The notes under the pieces: model-generated
What the model was told of the DNA's origin: nothing
Database searches by the model: none
What the model saw: the letters and a program-made list of their open reading frames with translations, nothing else
Program-made: the position numbers and the translations under genes
NCBI RefSeq assembly: GCF_002786295.1
Contig: NZ_PGTC01000016.1
Coordinates: 64,501-128,500, forward strand
From: Pseudooceanicola marinus
Lineage (GTDB): Bacteria > Pseudomonadota > Alphaproteobacteria > Rhodobacterales > Rhodobacteraceae
Length of the DNA: 64,000 nt
Direction of reading: 5' to 3'
Shown here: piece by piece, positions 56,424-64,000 of the stretch
Numbering within the stretch: the first letter of the stretch is position 1
How the letters are laid out: every line of letters begins with the position of its first letter

Positions 56424-58604
56424 TCAACCGGCGGATGGGTCATGGGTCAGATGCGGGACGTCGGAGGCCCCCGCAGACCCACGACCCGAAAGCGAGGGGT
56501 TCTCCATGAAGAACCTGTGGCAGTTGAAGGCGGTTCCATCTTCGGGACGATTGGCCCGCAGGAAACGGCCGTCGGGCTGCATCACCCAGCTCTGGTCCGT
56601 GTCGTGCAGGTTGGCGGCCATGATCTGGCGCACGATCTGGTCCTTCACCGTCTGGGTCTTGCATTCCACCAGCGTCTCCACCCGGCGGTTCAGGTTGCGC
56701 CCCATCCAGTCGGCGGAGGAAAAGAAGACCCGCGCCCCGTCCGATGGCAGGCCGCCGCCATTGCCGAAACAGACGATGCGTGAATGCTCCAGAAAGCGCC
56801 CGACGATGGATTTCACCCGGACGTTGGGCGACAGCCCCTCGATGCCGGGGCGCAGCCCGCAGATGCCGCGGATCACTAGGTCGATCTTCACCCCGGCCTG
56901 AGCCGCCGCGTAAAGCGCGTCGATCACGTCCGGTTCGATCAGAGAGTTCATCTTGGCCCAGATCGCCGCGGGCCGGCCGGCCTTCGCGTGTTCGGCCTCG
57001 TCCCCGATCATGCGGATCAGGTCGGATTTCAGGGTCAGCGGCGAAATCGACAGGTTCTCCAGCTTCTCCGGCTGGGCATAGCCCGAGAGATAGTTGAAGA
57101 CCCGCGCGGCGTCGCGCCCCAGGCCCGCGTCGCAGGTGAAGAACGACAGGTCCGTGTAGATCCGCGCGGTGATCGGGTGATAGTTGCCGGTGCCGTAGTG
57201 CGAGTAGGTCACCAGGTCCTGCCCCTCGCGGCGGACCACGGTGGAGATCTTGGCGTGGGTTTTCCAATCGACGAAGCCGTAGACCACATGGGCGCCGGCG
57301 CGTTCCAGGACGCGGCTCTGCTGGATGTTGGCGGCCTCGTCGAAACGCGCCTTCAGCTCGACCAGGGCGGTGACCGACTTGCCCTCCTCCGCGGCCTCGC
57401 AGAGCGCCTCGGTGATGGGCGAATTCTTCGACGTTCGGTAAAGGGTCTGCTTGATCGCCACCACGTCCGGATCCTGCGCCGCCTGCTTGAGGAAACGCAC
57501 CACCATGTCGAAGGTCTCATAGGGGTGGTGCAGCAGCATGTCCTTCTGCCGGATCGCGGCGAACATGTCGCCGTCGTGGTCCTGCACCCGTTCGGGCACG
57601 CGCGGCGTGAACTTCGGCCAGAGCAGCTCGGGCCGGTCGTCGATCACCAGCTCGGACAGGGAGGCGATGCCGATCAGCCCGTCGACCTCGATCACCTCGT
57701 CCTCGATCACCCGCAGCTCGCGCTTGATGACCCGTTTCAGCTGCTCCGGCGCGCCGGCGGACATCTTCAGCCGCACGACCTCGCCGCGGCGGCGGCGCTT
57801 CAGGGCCGTCTCGAACTCGCGCACCAGGTCCTCGGCCTCTTCCTCGATCTCCAGGTCGCTGTCGCGCAGCACGCGGAAGGTACAGTGGCCGGTGTCGCGG
57901 TAGCCCGGGAACAGCCGGTCGAGGAAGACCAGCAGCACCTCCTCCAGCGGTACGAAGCGCAGCGCGCCCTCGGGCGCGGGCAGGCGCAGGAAGCGGTCGA
58001 TCTGATGGGGAATCGGCAGCAGCGCCTGCAGGGGCCGGCGATCGCGCTTGCGCTCCAGCTGCAGGGCCAGGGAGAAGCCGAGATTGGGGATGAAGGGGAA
58101 GGGATGCGCCGGGTCGATGGCCAGCGGCGACAGCACCGGGAAGATCCGGGTTAGGAAAATGTCGCCAAGGTAATCGCGGTCGGCATCCGTCAGGTCGTCG
58201 CGGCTGAGGATGTGCATCTCTTCCACGGCCATCAGGCGGCGCAGGTCCGACAGCACCGTCTGCTGGTGCTCCAGCAGGTTGCGGGCGTCCTCGTTGATCT
58301 TCACCAGCTGTTCGGCGGGGGTCATCCCGTCGGCGGCGGGGTTGGTGTTGCCGGCCTTGGCCAGCTCGCGCAGACCGGCCACGCGGACGGTGTAGAATTC
58401 ATCCAGGTTATTGGCGCTGATTGACAGGAAGCGGAGCCGTTCCAGCAGCGGCACCGAAGGGTTTTCCGCCTCTTCCAGCACCCGCCAGTTGAACCCCAGC
58501 CAGCTGAGCTCACGGTTGTAGAACCGTCCGGGGCCGGTCGGGTCGAGCTCTGGCATGGCAACGGGGACGGGGGTGGGCTGGTTCAGGAAGTCTGCGTCGA
58601 TCAT
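56424..58604 (-). CDS. ppk1: Polyphosphate kinase 1
   Basis: A 726-residue enzyme that makes polyphosphate from ATP. The N-terminal domain opens with [20 protein letters not shown]; the autophosphorylated His is in [11 protein letters not shown] and the second conserved His is in [15 protein letters not shown]. Length and four-domain layout are typical. The start ATG is at 58604. It is followed by ppx and preceded by the hda-like gene (71 bases). Confidence 0.96.
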   Translation of the reverse strand: MIDADFLNQPTPVPVAMPELDPTGPGRFYNRELSWLGFNWRVLEEAENPSVPLLERLRFLSISANNLDEFYTVRVAGLRELAKAGNTNPAADGMTPAEQLVKINEDARNLLEHQQTVLSDLRRLMAVEEMHILSRDDLTDADRDYLGDIFLTRIFPVLSPLAIDPAHPFPFIPNLGFSLALQLERKRDRRPLQALLPIPHQIDRFLRLPAPEGALRFVPLEEVLLVFLDRLFPGYRDTGHCTFRVLRDSDLEIEEEAEDLVREFETALKRRRRGEVVRLKMSAGAPEQLKRVIKRELRVIEDEVIEVDGLIGIASLSELVIDDRPELLWPKFTPRVPERVQDHDGDMFAAIRQKDMLLHHPYETFDMVVRFLKQAAQDPDVVAIKQTLYRTSKNSPITEALCEAAEEGKSVTALVELKARFDEAANIQQSRVLERAGAHVVYGFVDWKTHAKISTVVRREGQDLVTYSHYGTGNYHPITARIYTDLSFFTCDAGLGRDAARVFNYLSGYAQPEKLENLSISPLTLKSDLIRMIGDEAEHAKAGRPAAIWAKMNSLIEPDVIDALYAAAQAGVKIDLVIRGICGLRPGIEGLSPNVRVKSIVGRFLEHSRIVCFGNGGGLPSDGARVFFSSADWMGRNLNRRVETLVECKTQTVKDQIVRQIMAANLHDTDQSWVMQPDGRFLRANRPEDGTAFNCHRFFMENPSLSGRGSAGASDVPHLTHDPSAG

Positions 58605-58675
58605 GGCACCTGCATCGGGGACAAATGTAACGATTTTTCGCGGGTCGCGGGAAAAATCGGGTCTCCTGCCGCAGT

Positions 58676-59374
58676 CTAGGCGCGATCGGTCGCCTCCGCC
58701 AGACGCTCCAGTACGCGGGCGGCCATGGCGCGGGTCACCGGGCGCTGCTCGGCCAGGGATTGCGCATCCAGCGCGGCGGCGATGCGTTGCGCGGCGGTGA
58801 AGGACCGTTCGATGCGGCGCAGCAGGTAGGGGATGACGTCGGGGTGGGGGATCACCTGGCGGTCGGCAAAGAATTTGCCCAGCAATGCGCCCAGAAGCGC
58901 ATCATCGGGGGCGGCCAGGGTCACCGCCGGGCAGGCCTGCATGCGGCTGGCCAGGTCGGGGATCACCAGCGGCCAGCGGGCGGGGGCCGTGTCGGCGGTC
59001 ACCAGCAGGGTGTTGCCCTCGGCCAGAACGAGGTTGTGCAGGTGAAAGAGGGCCTCCTCCGCCGCCCGGTCCCCGGCGATCTTCGGCACGTCCTCCACGG
59101 CGACGGAACCGCGGGCCAGGGCGGGCACGTCCGCCCGGGGCAGGTCGGCAGCGTCCAGCAGCCTGGCATCGGCGCGGGTCGCCCAGATATGTGTCAGGTG
59201 GGTCTTGCCCGATCCGCGCGGCCCGATCAGCGCCATCTTCCGCGCGCTCCAGCCCTCGGGCCAGCTTTCCAGCATGGCGAAGGCCATCTGGTTGGGGCTG
59301 CCCAGGATGAAATCCTCGCGGCTCATCCGGCCTGGCGGGATACGCAGGTCCAGCGGCTTCTGGTGATCGGTCAT
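58676..59374 (-). CDS. hda: DnaA-related Hda-like AAA+ protein
   Basis: A 232-residue DnaA-family ATPase without the DNA-binding domain IV. Walker A is [12 protein letters not shown], the acidic Walker B-like segment is [12 protein letters not shown], and sensor regions lie downstream ([14 protein letters not shown]). Hda inactivates DnaA-ATP with the sliding clamp; the N-terminal clamp-binding motif (about QKPLDLRIP) is recognisable. The start is an ATG at 59374, 3 bases after the AI-2E permease stop. The arrangement permease-hda-ppk-ppx is common in this order. Confidence 0.92.
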   Translation of the reverse strand: MTDHQKPLDLRIPPGRMSREDFILGSPNQMAFAMLESWPEGWSARKMALIGPRGSGKTHLTHIWATRADARLLDAADLPRADVPALARGSVAVEDVPKIAGDRAAEEALFHLHNLVLAEGNTLLVTADTAPARWPLVIPDLASRMQACPAVTLAAPDDALLGALLGKFFADRQVIPHPDVIPYLLRRIERSFTAAQRIAAALDAQSLAEQRPVTRAMAARVLERLAEATDRA

Positions 59375-59377
59375 GGC

Positions 59378-60475
59378 TCAGTCCTGCGCGTTGTCGCGGA
59401 CCGGCGCCGTGTCCCAGGGGTCTTCGTTGACGCCTTTGTACAGCTTGCTCTGCTTGTACTGGCCGACGACGAACCGGGCTATGACGCCGATGGCCGCGGC
59501 CAGGGGCACGGCGGCCAGCATGCCGACGAAACCGAAGAGAGAGCCGAAGACGGACAGCGCGAAGATCAACCAGACCGGGTGCAGCCCGACGGAAGACCCC
59601 ACCAGTTTCGGCGTCAGGAAATTGCCCTCGATCACCTGGCCCAGCACGAAGATGCCGGTGACCAGCCCGATGGACAGCCAGTCGCCCCAGAACTGGAACA
59701 GCGCCAGCCCGATGGCCAGCACGCCGCCGGTCAGCGCGCCCACGTAGGGGATGAAGGTCAGCAGCCCCGCCACGACCCCGATCACCAGGCCGAAGTTCAG
59801 CCCGGCCAGCATCAGCGCCCCGGCGTAGTAGGTGCCCAGGATCAGGCAGACCGACCCCATGCCACGGATGAACCCGGCCATCGACCGGTCGATGTCGCGG
59901 GCCAGGCCGCGGATCGTGTCGGCATGTTCACGCGGCAGCAAGCTGTCGACCTCGGCCACCATGTTGTCCCAGTCGTAGAGCAGGTAGAAGGCCACCACCG
60001 GCACGATCACGAAGAGCGTCACGATGGAGATCAGCGACCCCACGGAGCTGAGCGCGGTGTTCAGCAGCTCGCCCCCCTTCGACTGGATCGTCTCGCCCAC
60101 GGCCGACAGGGACTGGCGCAGGACAGATCCTTCCTCGGTCAGGTCGGGGAAGCGTTCGGTCAGGAACCGTTGCAGGTTCTGGAACAGCTGCGGAGCCGTG
60201 TCGAACAGGTCCAGCGCCTGGTTGATCGCCACCGGCAGCACCAGCAGGGCGCCCAGGATGAAGATCAGCAATGCGCCCAGGGTGATGATCGCCGTGGCCG
60301 CCGCGCGCGAGGTGCCCCAGCTTTCCAGCCGGTCGGCGACAGGATCAAGGAAATAGGCAATGGCCATGCCCAGCAGGAAGGGCATGATGACATCCCCCAG
60401 CCACCACATGGCCAAGAGGAACACCGCTGCGGCGACGCCCCAGTACTTCATCTGTTTGCGCACGGGCAGGGCCAA
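59378..60475 (-). CDS. AI-2E family transporter
   Basis: A 365-residue membrane protein with about eight hydrophobic segments. Typical family features are the N-terminal pair of spans ([38 protein letters not shown]), a large extracytoplasmic region (about 85-155) and the C-terminal [20 protein letters not shown] / [20 protein letters not shown] spans. The start is an ATG at 60475, before hda in an operon. Substrate unknown. It is a paralogue of the truncated gene at the left edge. Confidence 0.93.
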   Translation of the reverse strand: MALPVRKQMKYWGVAAAVFLLAMWWLGDVIMPFLLGMAIAYFLDPVADRLESWGTSRAAATAIITLGALLIFILGALLVLPVAINQALDLFDTAPQLFQNLQRFLTERFPDLTEEGSVLRQSLSAVGETIQSKGGELLNTALSSVGSLISIVTLFVIVPVVAFYLLYDWDNMVAEVDSLLPREHADTIRGLARDIDRSMAGFIRGMGSVCLILGTYYAGALMLAGLNFGLVIGVVAGLLTFIPYVGALTGGVLAIGLALFQFWGDWLSIGLVTGIFVLGQVIEGNFLTPKLVGSSVGLHPVWLIFALSVFGSLFGFVGMLAAVPLAAAIGVIARFVVGQYKQSKLYKGVNEDPWDTAPVRDNAQD

Positions 60476-60544
60476 GGTCTTCCTCCGGGTGGGTCACGCC
60501 CTTATCTCACCCTGCAGGGGGTATTTTTCAAGCACTGATCGGCC

Positions 60545-60574
60545 CGATCGACCGCCGATCGACCGCCGATCGGC
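60545..60574. repeat. 11-bp tandem repeat upstream of proS
   Basis: CGATCGACCGC is repeated twice in tandem with a third partial unit (CGATCGG), in the shared upstream region of the AI-2E permease and proS. It may be a slippage-prone spacer or a regulator site; nothing else supports a function. Confidence 0.6.
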
Positions 60575-60642
60575 GGGATAGGGCATTGCCCGGGCGGACG
60601 GCATTCAATACACCATGGCGCGACCCAACCAGAGAGGCCACA

Positions 60643-61980
60643 ATGCGTCTGTCCCGCTATTTCCTGCCCGTCCTGAAGGAAACTCCCGCCGAGGCGCAGA
60701 TCGCCAGCCACCGCCTGATGCTGCGGGCCGGCATGATCAAGCAGGCCAGCGCGGGCATCTATTCCTGGCTGCCCTTGGGCTTCAAGGTGCTGCGCAAGCT
60801 GGAAAACATTGTCCACGAAGAGCAGCAGCGCGCGGGCCATATCCCGATGCTGATGCCGACGCTGCAATCGGCGGAGCTGTGGAAGGAATCGGGGCGCTAT
60901 GACGCTTACGGGCCGGAAATGCTGCGCATCCGCGACCGGCACGACCGCGACATGCTGTATGGTCCGACCAACGAGGAGATGATCACCGACATCTTCCGCA
61001 GCTACGTGCGGTCCTACAAGGATCTGCCGCTGACCCTCTACCACATCCAGTGGAAGTTCCGTGACGAGGTGCGCCCGCGCTTCGGCGTGATGCGGGGCCG
61101 CGAGTTCTTCATGAAGGACGGCTACAACTTCGATCTGACCAAGGAAGATGCGCTGCACGCCTACAACCGCCACCTGGTCAGCTATCTGCGCACCTACGAA
61201 CGCATGGGCCTGCAAGCCATCCCGATGCGCGCCGATGGGGGGCCGATCGGCGGCGATTACACACACGAGTTCCTGGTGCTGGCCGAAACCGGCGAATCGG
61301 AAGTTTTCTATGACAGCGAGATCACCGATCTGACCTTCGGGGACCGCCAGATCGACTATGACGATGTCGCGCAATGCGAGGCGGTTCTGGAAGAGTTCAC
61401 CTCGCGCTATGCCCGCACCGACGAGACCCATGACGAGGCGGTCTTCGCCGAAGTTCCCGAAGAGCGCCGCCGCACCGCGCGCGGCATCGAGGTTGGCCAG
61501 ATCTTCTACTTCGGCACCAAGTATTCCGAGGCCATGGGCGCCACGGTGCAGGGGCCGGACGGCAAGCCGGTCGAGGTCCATATGGGCAGCCACGGCATCG
61601 GCGTGTCCCGCCTGATCGGCGCCATCATCGAGGCCAACCACGACGACAAGGGCATCATCTGGCCCGAGGGCGTCACGCCCTTCCACGTCGGCATCGTCAA
61701 TCTGAAGACCGGCGATGCGGAGGCAGATGCCGCCTGCGAGAGCCTCTACAAGGCCCTTGAAGCCAAAGGGCTGGAGCCGCTTTACGACGACCGCGACGAA
61801 CGTGCGGGCGGCAAGTTCGCCACCATGGACCTGATCGGCCTGCCCTGGCGGATCACCGTCGGCCCGCGCGGGCTGAAGAACGGCGTGGTCGAGGTCACCT
61901 CGCGCCGCACCGGCGAAAGCGAGGAGATGGCGCCCGATGCCGCCATCGAGAAGATCATTGGGATCTACGCCGGGCTGTAA
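60643..61980 (+). CDS. proS: Prolyl-tRNA synthetase, short alphaproteobacterial type
   Basis: A 445-residue class II aminoacyl-tRNA synthetase. Motif 2 is [20 protein letters not shown] and motif 3 is [17 protein letters not shown]. At 445 residues it lacks the roughly 180-residue INS editing domain of E. coli ProRS, as usual in alphaproteobacteria. The C-terminal anticodon-binding domain is complete. The start [19 protein letters not shown] at 60643 follows AGAGAGG; the in-frame upstream start at 60586 is not used. Confidence 0.96.
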   Translation: MRLSRYFLPVLKETPAEAQIASHRLMLRAGMIKQASAGIYSWLPLGFKVLRKLENIVHEEQQRAGHIPMLMPTLQSAELWKESGRYDAYGPEMLRIRDRHDRDMLYGPTNEEMITDIFRSYVRSYKDLPLTLYHIQWKFRDEVRPRFGVMRGREFFMKDGYNFDLTKEDALHAYNRHLVSYLRTYERMGLQAIPMRADGGPIGGDYTHEFLVLAETGESEVFYDSEITDLTFGDRQIDYDDVAQCEAVLEEFTSRYARTDETHDEAVFAEVPEERRRTARGIEVGQIFYFGTKYSEAMGATVQGPDGKPVEVHMGSHGIGVSRLIGAIIEANHDDKGIIWPEGVTPFHVGIVNLKTGDAEADAACESLYKALEAKGLEPLYDDRDERAGGKFATMDLIGLPWRITVGPRGLKNGVVEVTSRRTGESEEMAPDAAIEKIIGIYAGL

Positions 61981-61989
61981 GACCGGCCT

Positions 61990-62023
61990 GGCGCCGGAGT
62001 ATTTCTGGCTATCGGATGGGAGG
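61990..62023 (+). repeat. Dispersed intergenic element after proS
   Basis: GCGCCGGAGTATTTCTGGCT followed by ATCGGATGGGAGG, 10 bases after the proS stop. It is the clearest single copy of the element found also at 25220, 25380, 36477 and 54695. Confidence 0.7.
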
Positions 62024-62049
62024 GGCGGCGCCGCAAGGGGCCGCCCCTT
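62022..62049 (+). terminator. Hairpin terminator after proS
   Basis: Stem GGGGCGGC / GCCGCCCC with a short purine-rich loop follows the dispersed element; the T-run is weak. Confidence 0.55.
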
Positions 62050-62097
62050 CGTGCTTCAGGGTGGTCGTGACGGGCGCCGCCGGTTCCGGAGCGGGCC

Positions 62098-63048
62098 TCA
62101 GTAGCCCTGGCTGCGGTCGACCTCGAAGAGGAAGTCCTGCCCGGCCTCGCCGCGGGCCACGTTGTCGGCGATGATGCGCGAGGCGGTCAGGGGCCGCGTT
62201 TCCGAGGCGATATGCGGGCAGACCGTAACCTTCGGATGGGACCAGAAGGGATGCGCGGCGGGCAGCGGTTCCTCGCGGAAGACATCCAGCGTGGCATGGC
62301 GCAGATGCCCGCTGTCCAGCGCGGCCAGCAGCGCGTCATCGACGATCAGCGGCCCGCGCCCGGGGTTCAGGATCACCGCGCCCTCGGGCAGTTGGCCCAG
62401 GCGGGTGGCGTCCAGCAGATCCGTCGTTTCCTCCGTCAGCGGCAGCAGCAGCACCAGGATCTGCGCGTTGGAGAGCGCCTTTGCCAGGCCGTCGGTTCCC
62501 GACAGGCAGGTCAGCCCCTCGATGTCCTTCTGCGTGCGCGACCAGCCGGTCACCGGGAACCCCATCTGTGCCAGCGACTGCGCACAGGCGGTGCCCAGCT
62601 CGCCCAGGCCCAGAACGGTCACGGGGCGTTCCTCGGCCAGCGGCGGGATCAGTTTCGCCCCCTCCCAGTCGCCGTCCTGGTGGGCCAGGAAATGGTCGAT
62701 GTGCAGGTGGTGGCGCAGGGCGTGGCCCGTCACCCATTCCACCATGCCGCGGGTCAGCCCGTGGTCGACCATGCGGCAGAGCGGCTGGGTCAGGGTCTGG
62801 TTGCCCACGATGGCCTCGACTCCGGCCCAGAGGTTCAGCACGGCCTTGCAGCGGGTGTAGGGGGTGAAATCCTGCACGTCGGAATTGGGCGCATAGATGA
62901 TGTAATCGACCTCCTCCGGCGCGAAGGCGTCGGGGGCGAAATCGGTGCGCAGGTCGACGGCCAGGTCTCGGTCGGCAAAGGCGGCGGTGAGGGGGGCCTC
63001 GTATTCGCTCCAGCGGGCTTCGGTCGCGGCGAAGAGGACGTTGATCAT
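62098..63048 (-). CDS. D-2-hydroxyacid dehydrogenase, glyoxylate/hydroxypyruvate reductase A type
   Basis: A 316-residue NAD(P)H-dependent reductase. The Rossmann motif is VLGLGELGTACAQSL. The substrate Arg lies near ILNPGRGPLIVDD, and the Glu/His pair is in FREEPLPAAHPFWSHP and CPHIASETRP. GhrA-like proteins reduce glyoxylate and hydroxypyruvate. The start at 63048 (MINVLFAATEARWSEY) follows GGAAAGG. It is convergent with proS and downstream of trmD on the same strand. Confidence 0.92.
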   Translation of the reverse strand: MINVLFAATEARWSEYEAPLTAAFADRDLAVDLRTDFAPDAFAPEEVDYIIYAPNSDVQDFTPYTRCKAVLNLWAGVEAIVGNQTLTQPLCRMVDHGLTRGMVEWVTGHALRHHLHIDHFLAHQDGDWEGAKLIPPLAEERPVTVLGLGELGTACAQSLAQMGFPVTGWSRTQKDIEGLTCLSGTDGLAKALSNAQILVLLLPLTEETTDLLDATRLGQLPEGAVILNPGRGPLIVDDALLAALDSGHLRHATLDVFREEPLPAAHPFWSHPKVTVCPHIASETRPLTASRIIADNVARGEAGQDFLFEVDRSQGY

Positions 63049-63125
63049 GGGGCTTCCTTTCCTGTTGCCGCGAAAGCTAGCAGGGGCGGAAGGAAGTGCC
63101 AAACACCTCGCCGCGCGCGGCGGTG

Positions 63126-64000
63126 TCAGCCGCGGCTTTGCCGCACCAGCTGCGCCAGGGCGCGGTAAGGATCGGCGGGCAGGGGGGCCTCAGACTCACG
63201 GTTGCGCAGTGCCTCGGCCAGCGCCTGCAATTCCGGCGCCTCGGCGTCGAGGAAGGCGGCCAGGCTCTCGGCGTCGCGCACCTCACGCACCGCATCGTCC
63301 AGCAGTGCTTCGCGCGTGGCAGCCCAGAGATCGGGGCGGCGGGCGCGGGTGATCTCCTCCGCCATGCGGCGGCGCCACTTGGCGATCTCGCCGTGGTGGC
63401 CGGACATGATGACCTCGGGGATCTCGCGGCCCTGCCATTCCGGCGGGCGGGTGTATTGCGGATGCTCCAGCAGACCCTCGGAGAAACTCTCCTCCTCGGT
63501 GGAGGCGGCATTGCCGAGCACGCCCGGCAGCAAGCGCACTGTGGCGTCCAGCATGGCCAGGGCCGCCGACTCTCCCCCGGTCATGACGAAATCGCCCAGG
63601 GAGACCTCCTGGATGCCGAAATGCTCGATCACCCTCTCGTCCAGCCCCTCGAAGCGGCCGCAGATCAGGGTCACCCCGTCGCCGCGCGCCCAGTCGCGGG
63701 CCATCTGCTGATCGAAACGGCGCCCCCGGGGAGAGAGATAGACCAGCGGATGGTGGCCGCGCGCGCGGGGCCGGGCCTCGGCGATGGCGCTTTCCATCAC
63801 GTCGGCGCGCAGGACCATGCCCGCGCCGCCGCCGGCCGGCGTATCATCGACGTTGCGATGCTTGCCCAGCCCGTGTTCGCGCAGGTTCACCGTCTGCAAC
63901 TGCCACAGCCCGTCCTTCAGGGCCTTGCCGGTCAGGCTTTCGCCCAGAAGGCCCGGAAAGGCCTGGGGCAGCAGGGTGATGATCTGCGCCGTCCAGACAC
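63126..64000 (-). CDS. trmD: tRNA (guanine-N1-)-methyltransferase, 5' end beyond the window
   Basis: A SPOUT-fold enzyme making m1G37 in tRNA. The frame stays open to the window edge and reads VWTAQIITLLPQAFPGLLG, so only a few N-terminal residues are missing. The knot region shows LICGRFEGLDERVIEHFG, LGDFVMTGGESAALAMLDA and LEHPQYTRPPEW; GGGAGMVLRADV lies upstream of these. The visible part is 290 codons plus stop; the C-terminal tail (about 35 residues, ADPYRALAQLVRQSRG) extends beyond the usual core. It is normally in an operon with rpsP and rimM, whose genes would lie to the right. Confidence 0.94.
   Translation of the reverse strand, partial: VWTAQIITLLPQAFPGLLGESLTGKALKDGLWQLQTVNLREHGLGKHRNVDDTPAGGGAGMVLRADVMESAIAEARPRARGHHPLVYLSPRGRRFDQQMARDWARGDGVTLICGRFEGLDERVIEHFGIQEVSLGDFVMTGGESAALAMLDATVRLLPGVLGNAASTEEESFSEGLLEHPQYTRPPEWQGREIPEVIMSGHHGEIAKWRRRMAEEITRARRPDLWAATREALLDDAVREVRDAESLAAFLDAEAPELQALAEALRNRESEAPLPADPYRALAQLVRQSRG

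Overview
The window looks like chromosomal DNA of a marine-type Rhodobacterales (Roseobacter/Paracoccaceae) alphaproteobacterium. Pointers are the uniformly high GC with strong G/C third-position bias, a short prolyl-tRNA synthetase, the divergent irr / fabA-fabB-fabI arrangement, a SAM/SAH-type riboswitch ahead of metK (a class known from Rhodobacterales), a PccR-like regulator beside propionyl-CoA carboxylase genes, and the alphaproteobacterial miaB-phoH-ybeY-corC-lnt-metK-trmB neighbourhood. No rRNA, tRNA, CRISPR array, prophage or complete insertion sequence was seen.

Layout. 1-9.5 kb: an AI-2E family permease (cut by the window edge), a soluble chemoreceptor, the ABC-F factor EttA, an atypically low-GC GIY-YIG/DUF4357 protein, a LuxR-type regulator, a DUF4168 exported protein, a cold-shock protein and a FUSC permease. 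9.5-11.9 kb: a two-gene operon (zinc alcohol dehydrogenase, then an enolase-superfamily enzyme). 12.0-17.7 kb: a compact aromatic operon pobA-pcaD-pcaC-pcaH-pcaG-esterase-pcaB converting 4-hydroxybenzoate through protocatechuate to 3-oxoadipate, with an extra alpha/beta hydrolase inside it. 18.0-20.5 kb: PLP dehydratase, alpha/beta hydrolase and type II haloacid dehalogenase. 20.6-25.2 kb: FKBP isomerase, a cysteine-rich membrane protein, Irr and the FabA/FabB/FabI module for unsaturated fatty acid and membrane lipid synthesis. 25.4-35.4 kb: a reverse-strand housekeeping block (trmB, queF, metK with riboswitch, lnt, corC, ybeY, phoH, a lipoprotein/OmpA pair, miaB).

35.5-39.5 kb: glycosyltransferase-like protein, the divergent ArgP/LysE-type regulator-exporter pair, a DMT permease, a YdcH-family protein. 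39.5-52.7 kb: the propionyl-CoA locus. The pccR regulator, an MFS permease, pccB, several small membrane or lipid-anchored proteins, pccA, a membrane protein of unknown function, and methylmalonyl-CoA mutase together take propionyl-CoA to succinyl-CoA (epimerase not in the window). The same TTTGC-N3-TTTGC repeat lies in front of pccR and pccB. 52.8-64 kb: a GNAT acetyltransferase, a TerB/DnaJ protein, an exported protein, ppx-ppk-hda-AI-2E permease (polyphosphate metabolism plus a replication regulator), proS, a hydroxyacid dehydrogenase and trmD (5' end beyond the window).

Between four convergent gene pairs there is a dispersed element with core GGAGTATTTCTGGC. It occurs in five recognisable copies, two of them forming a near-perfect 32-bp inverted repeat. 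All starts were chosen from ribosome-binding sites and family lengths by eye; no search was run.
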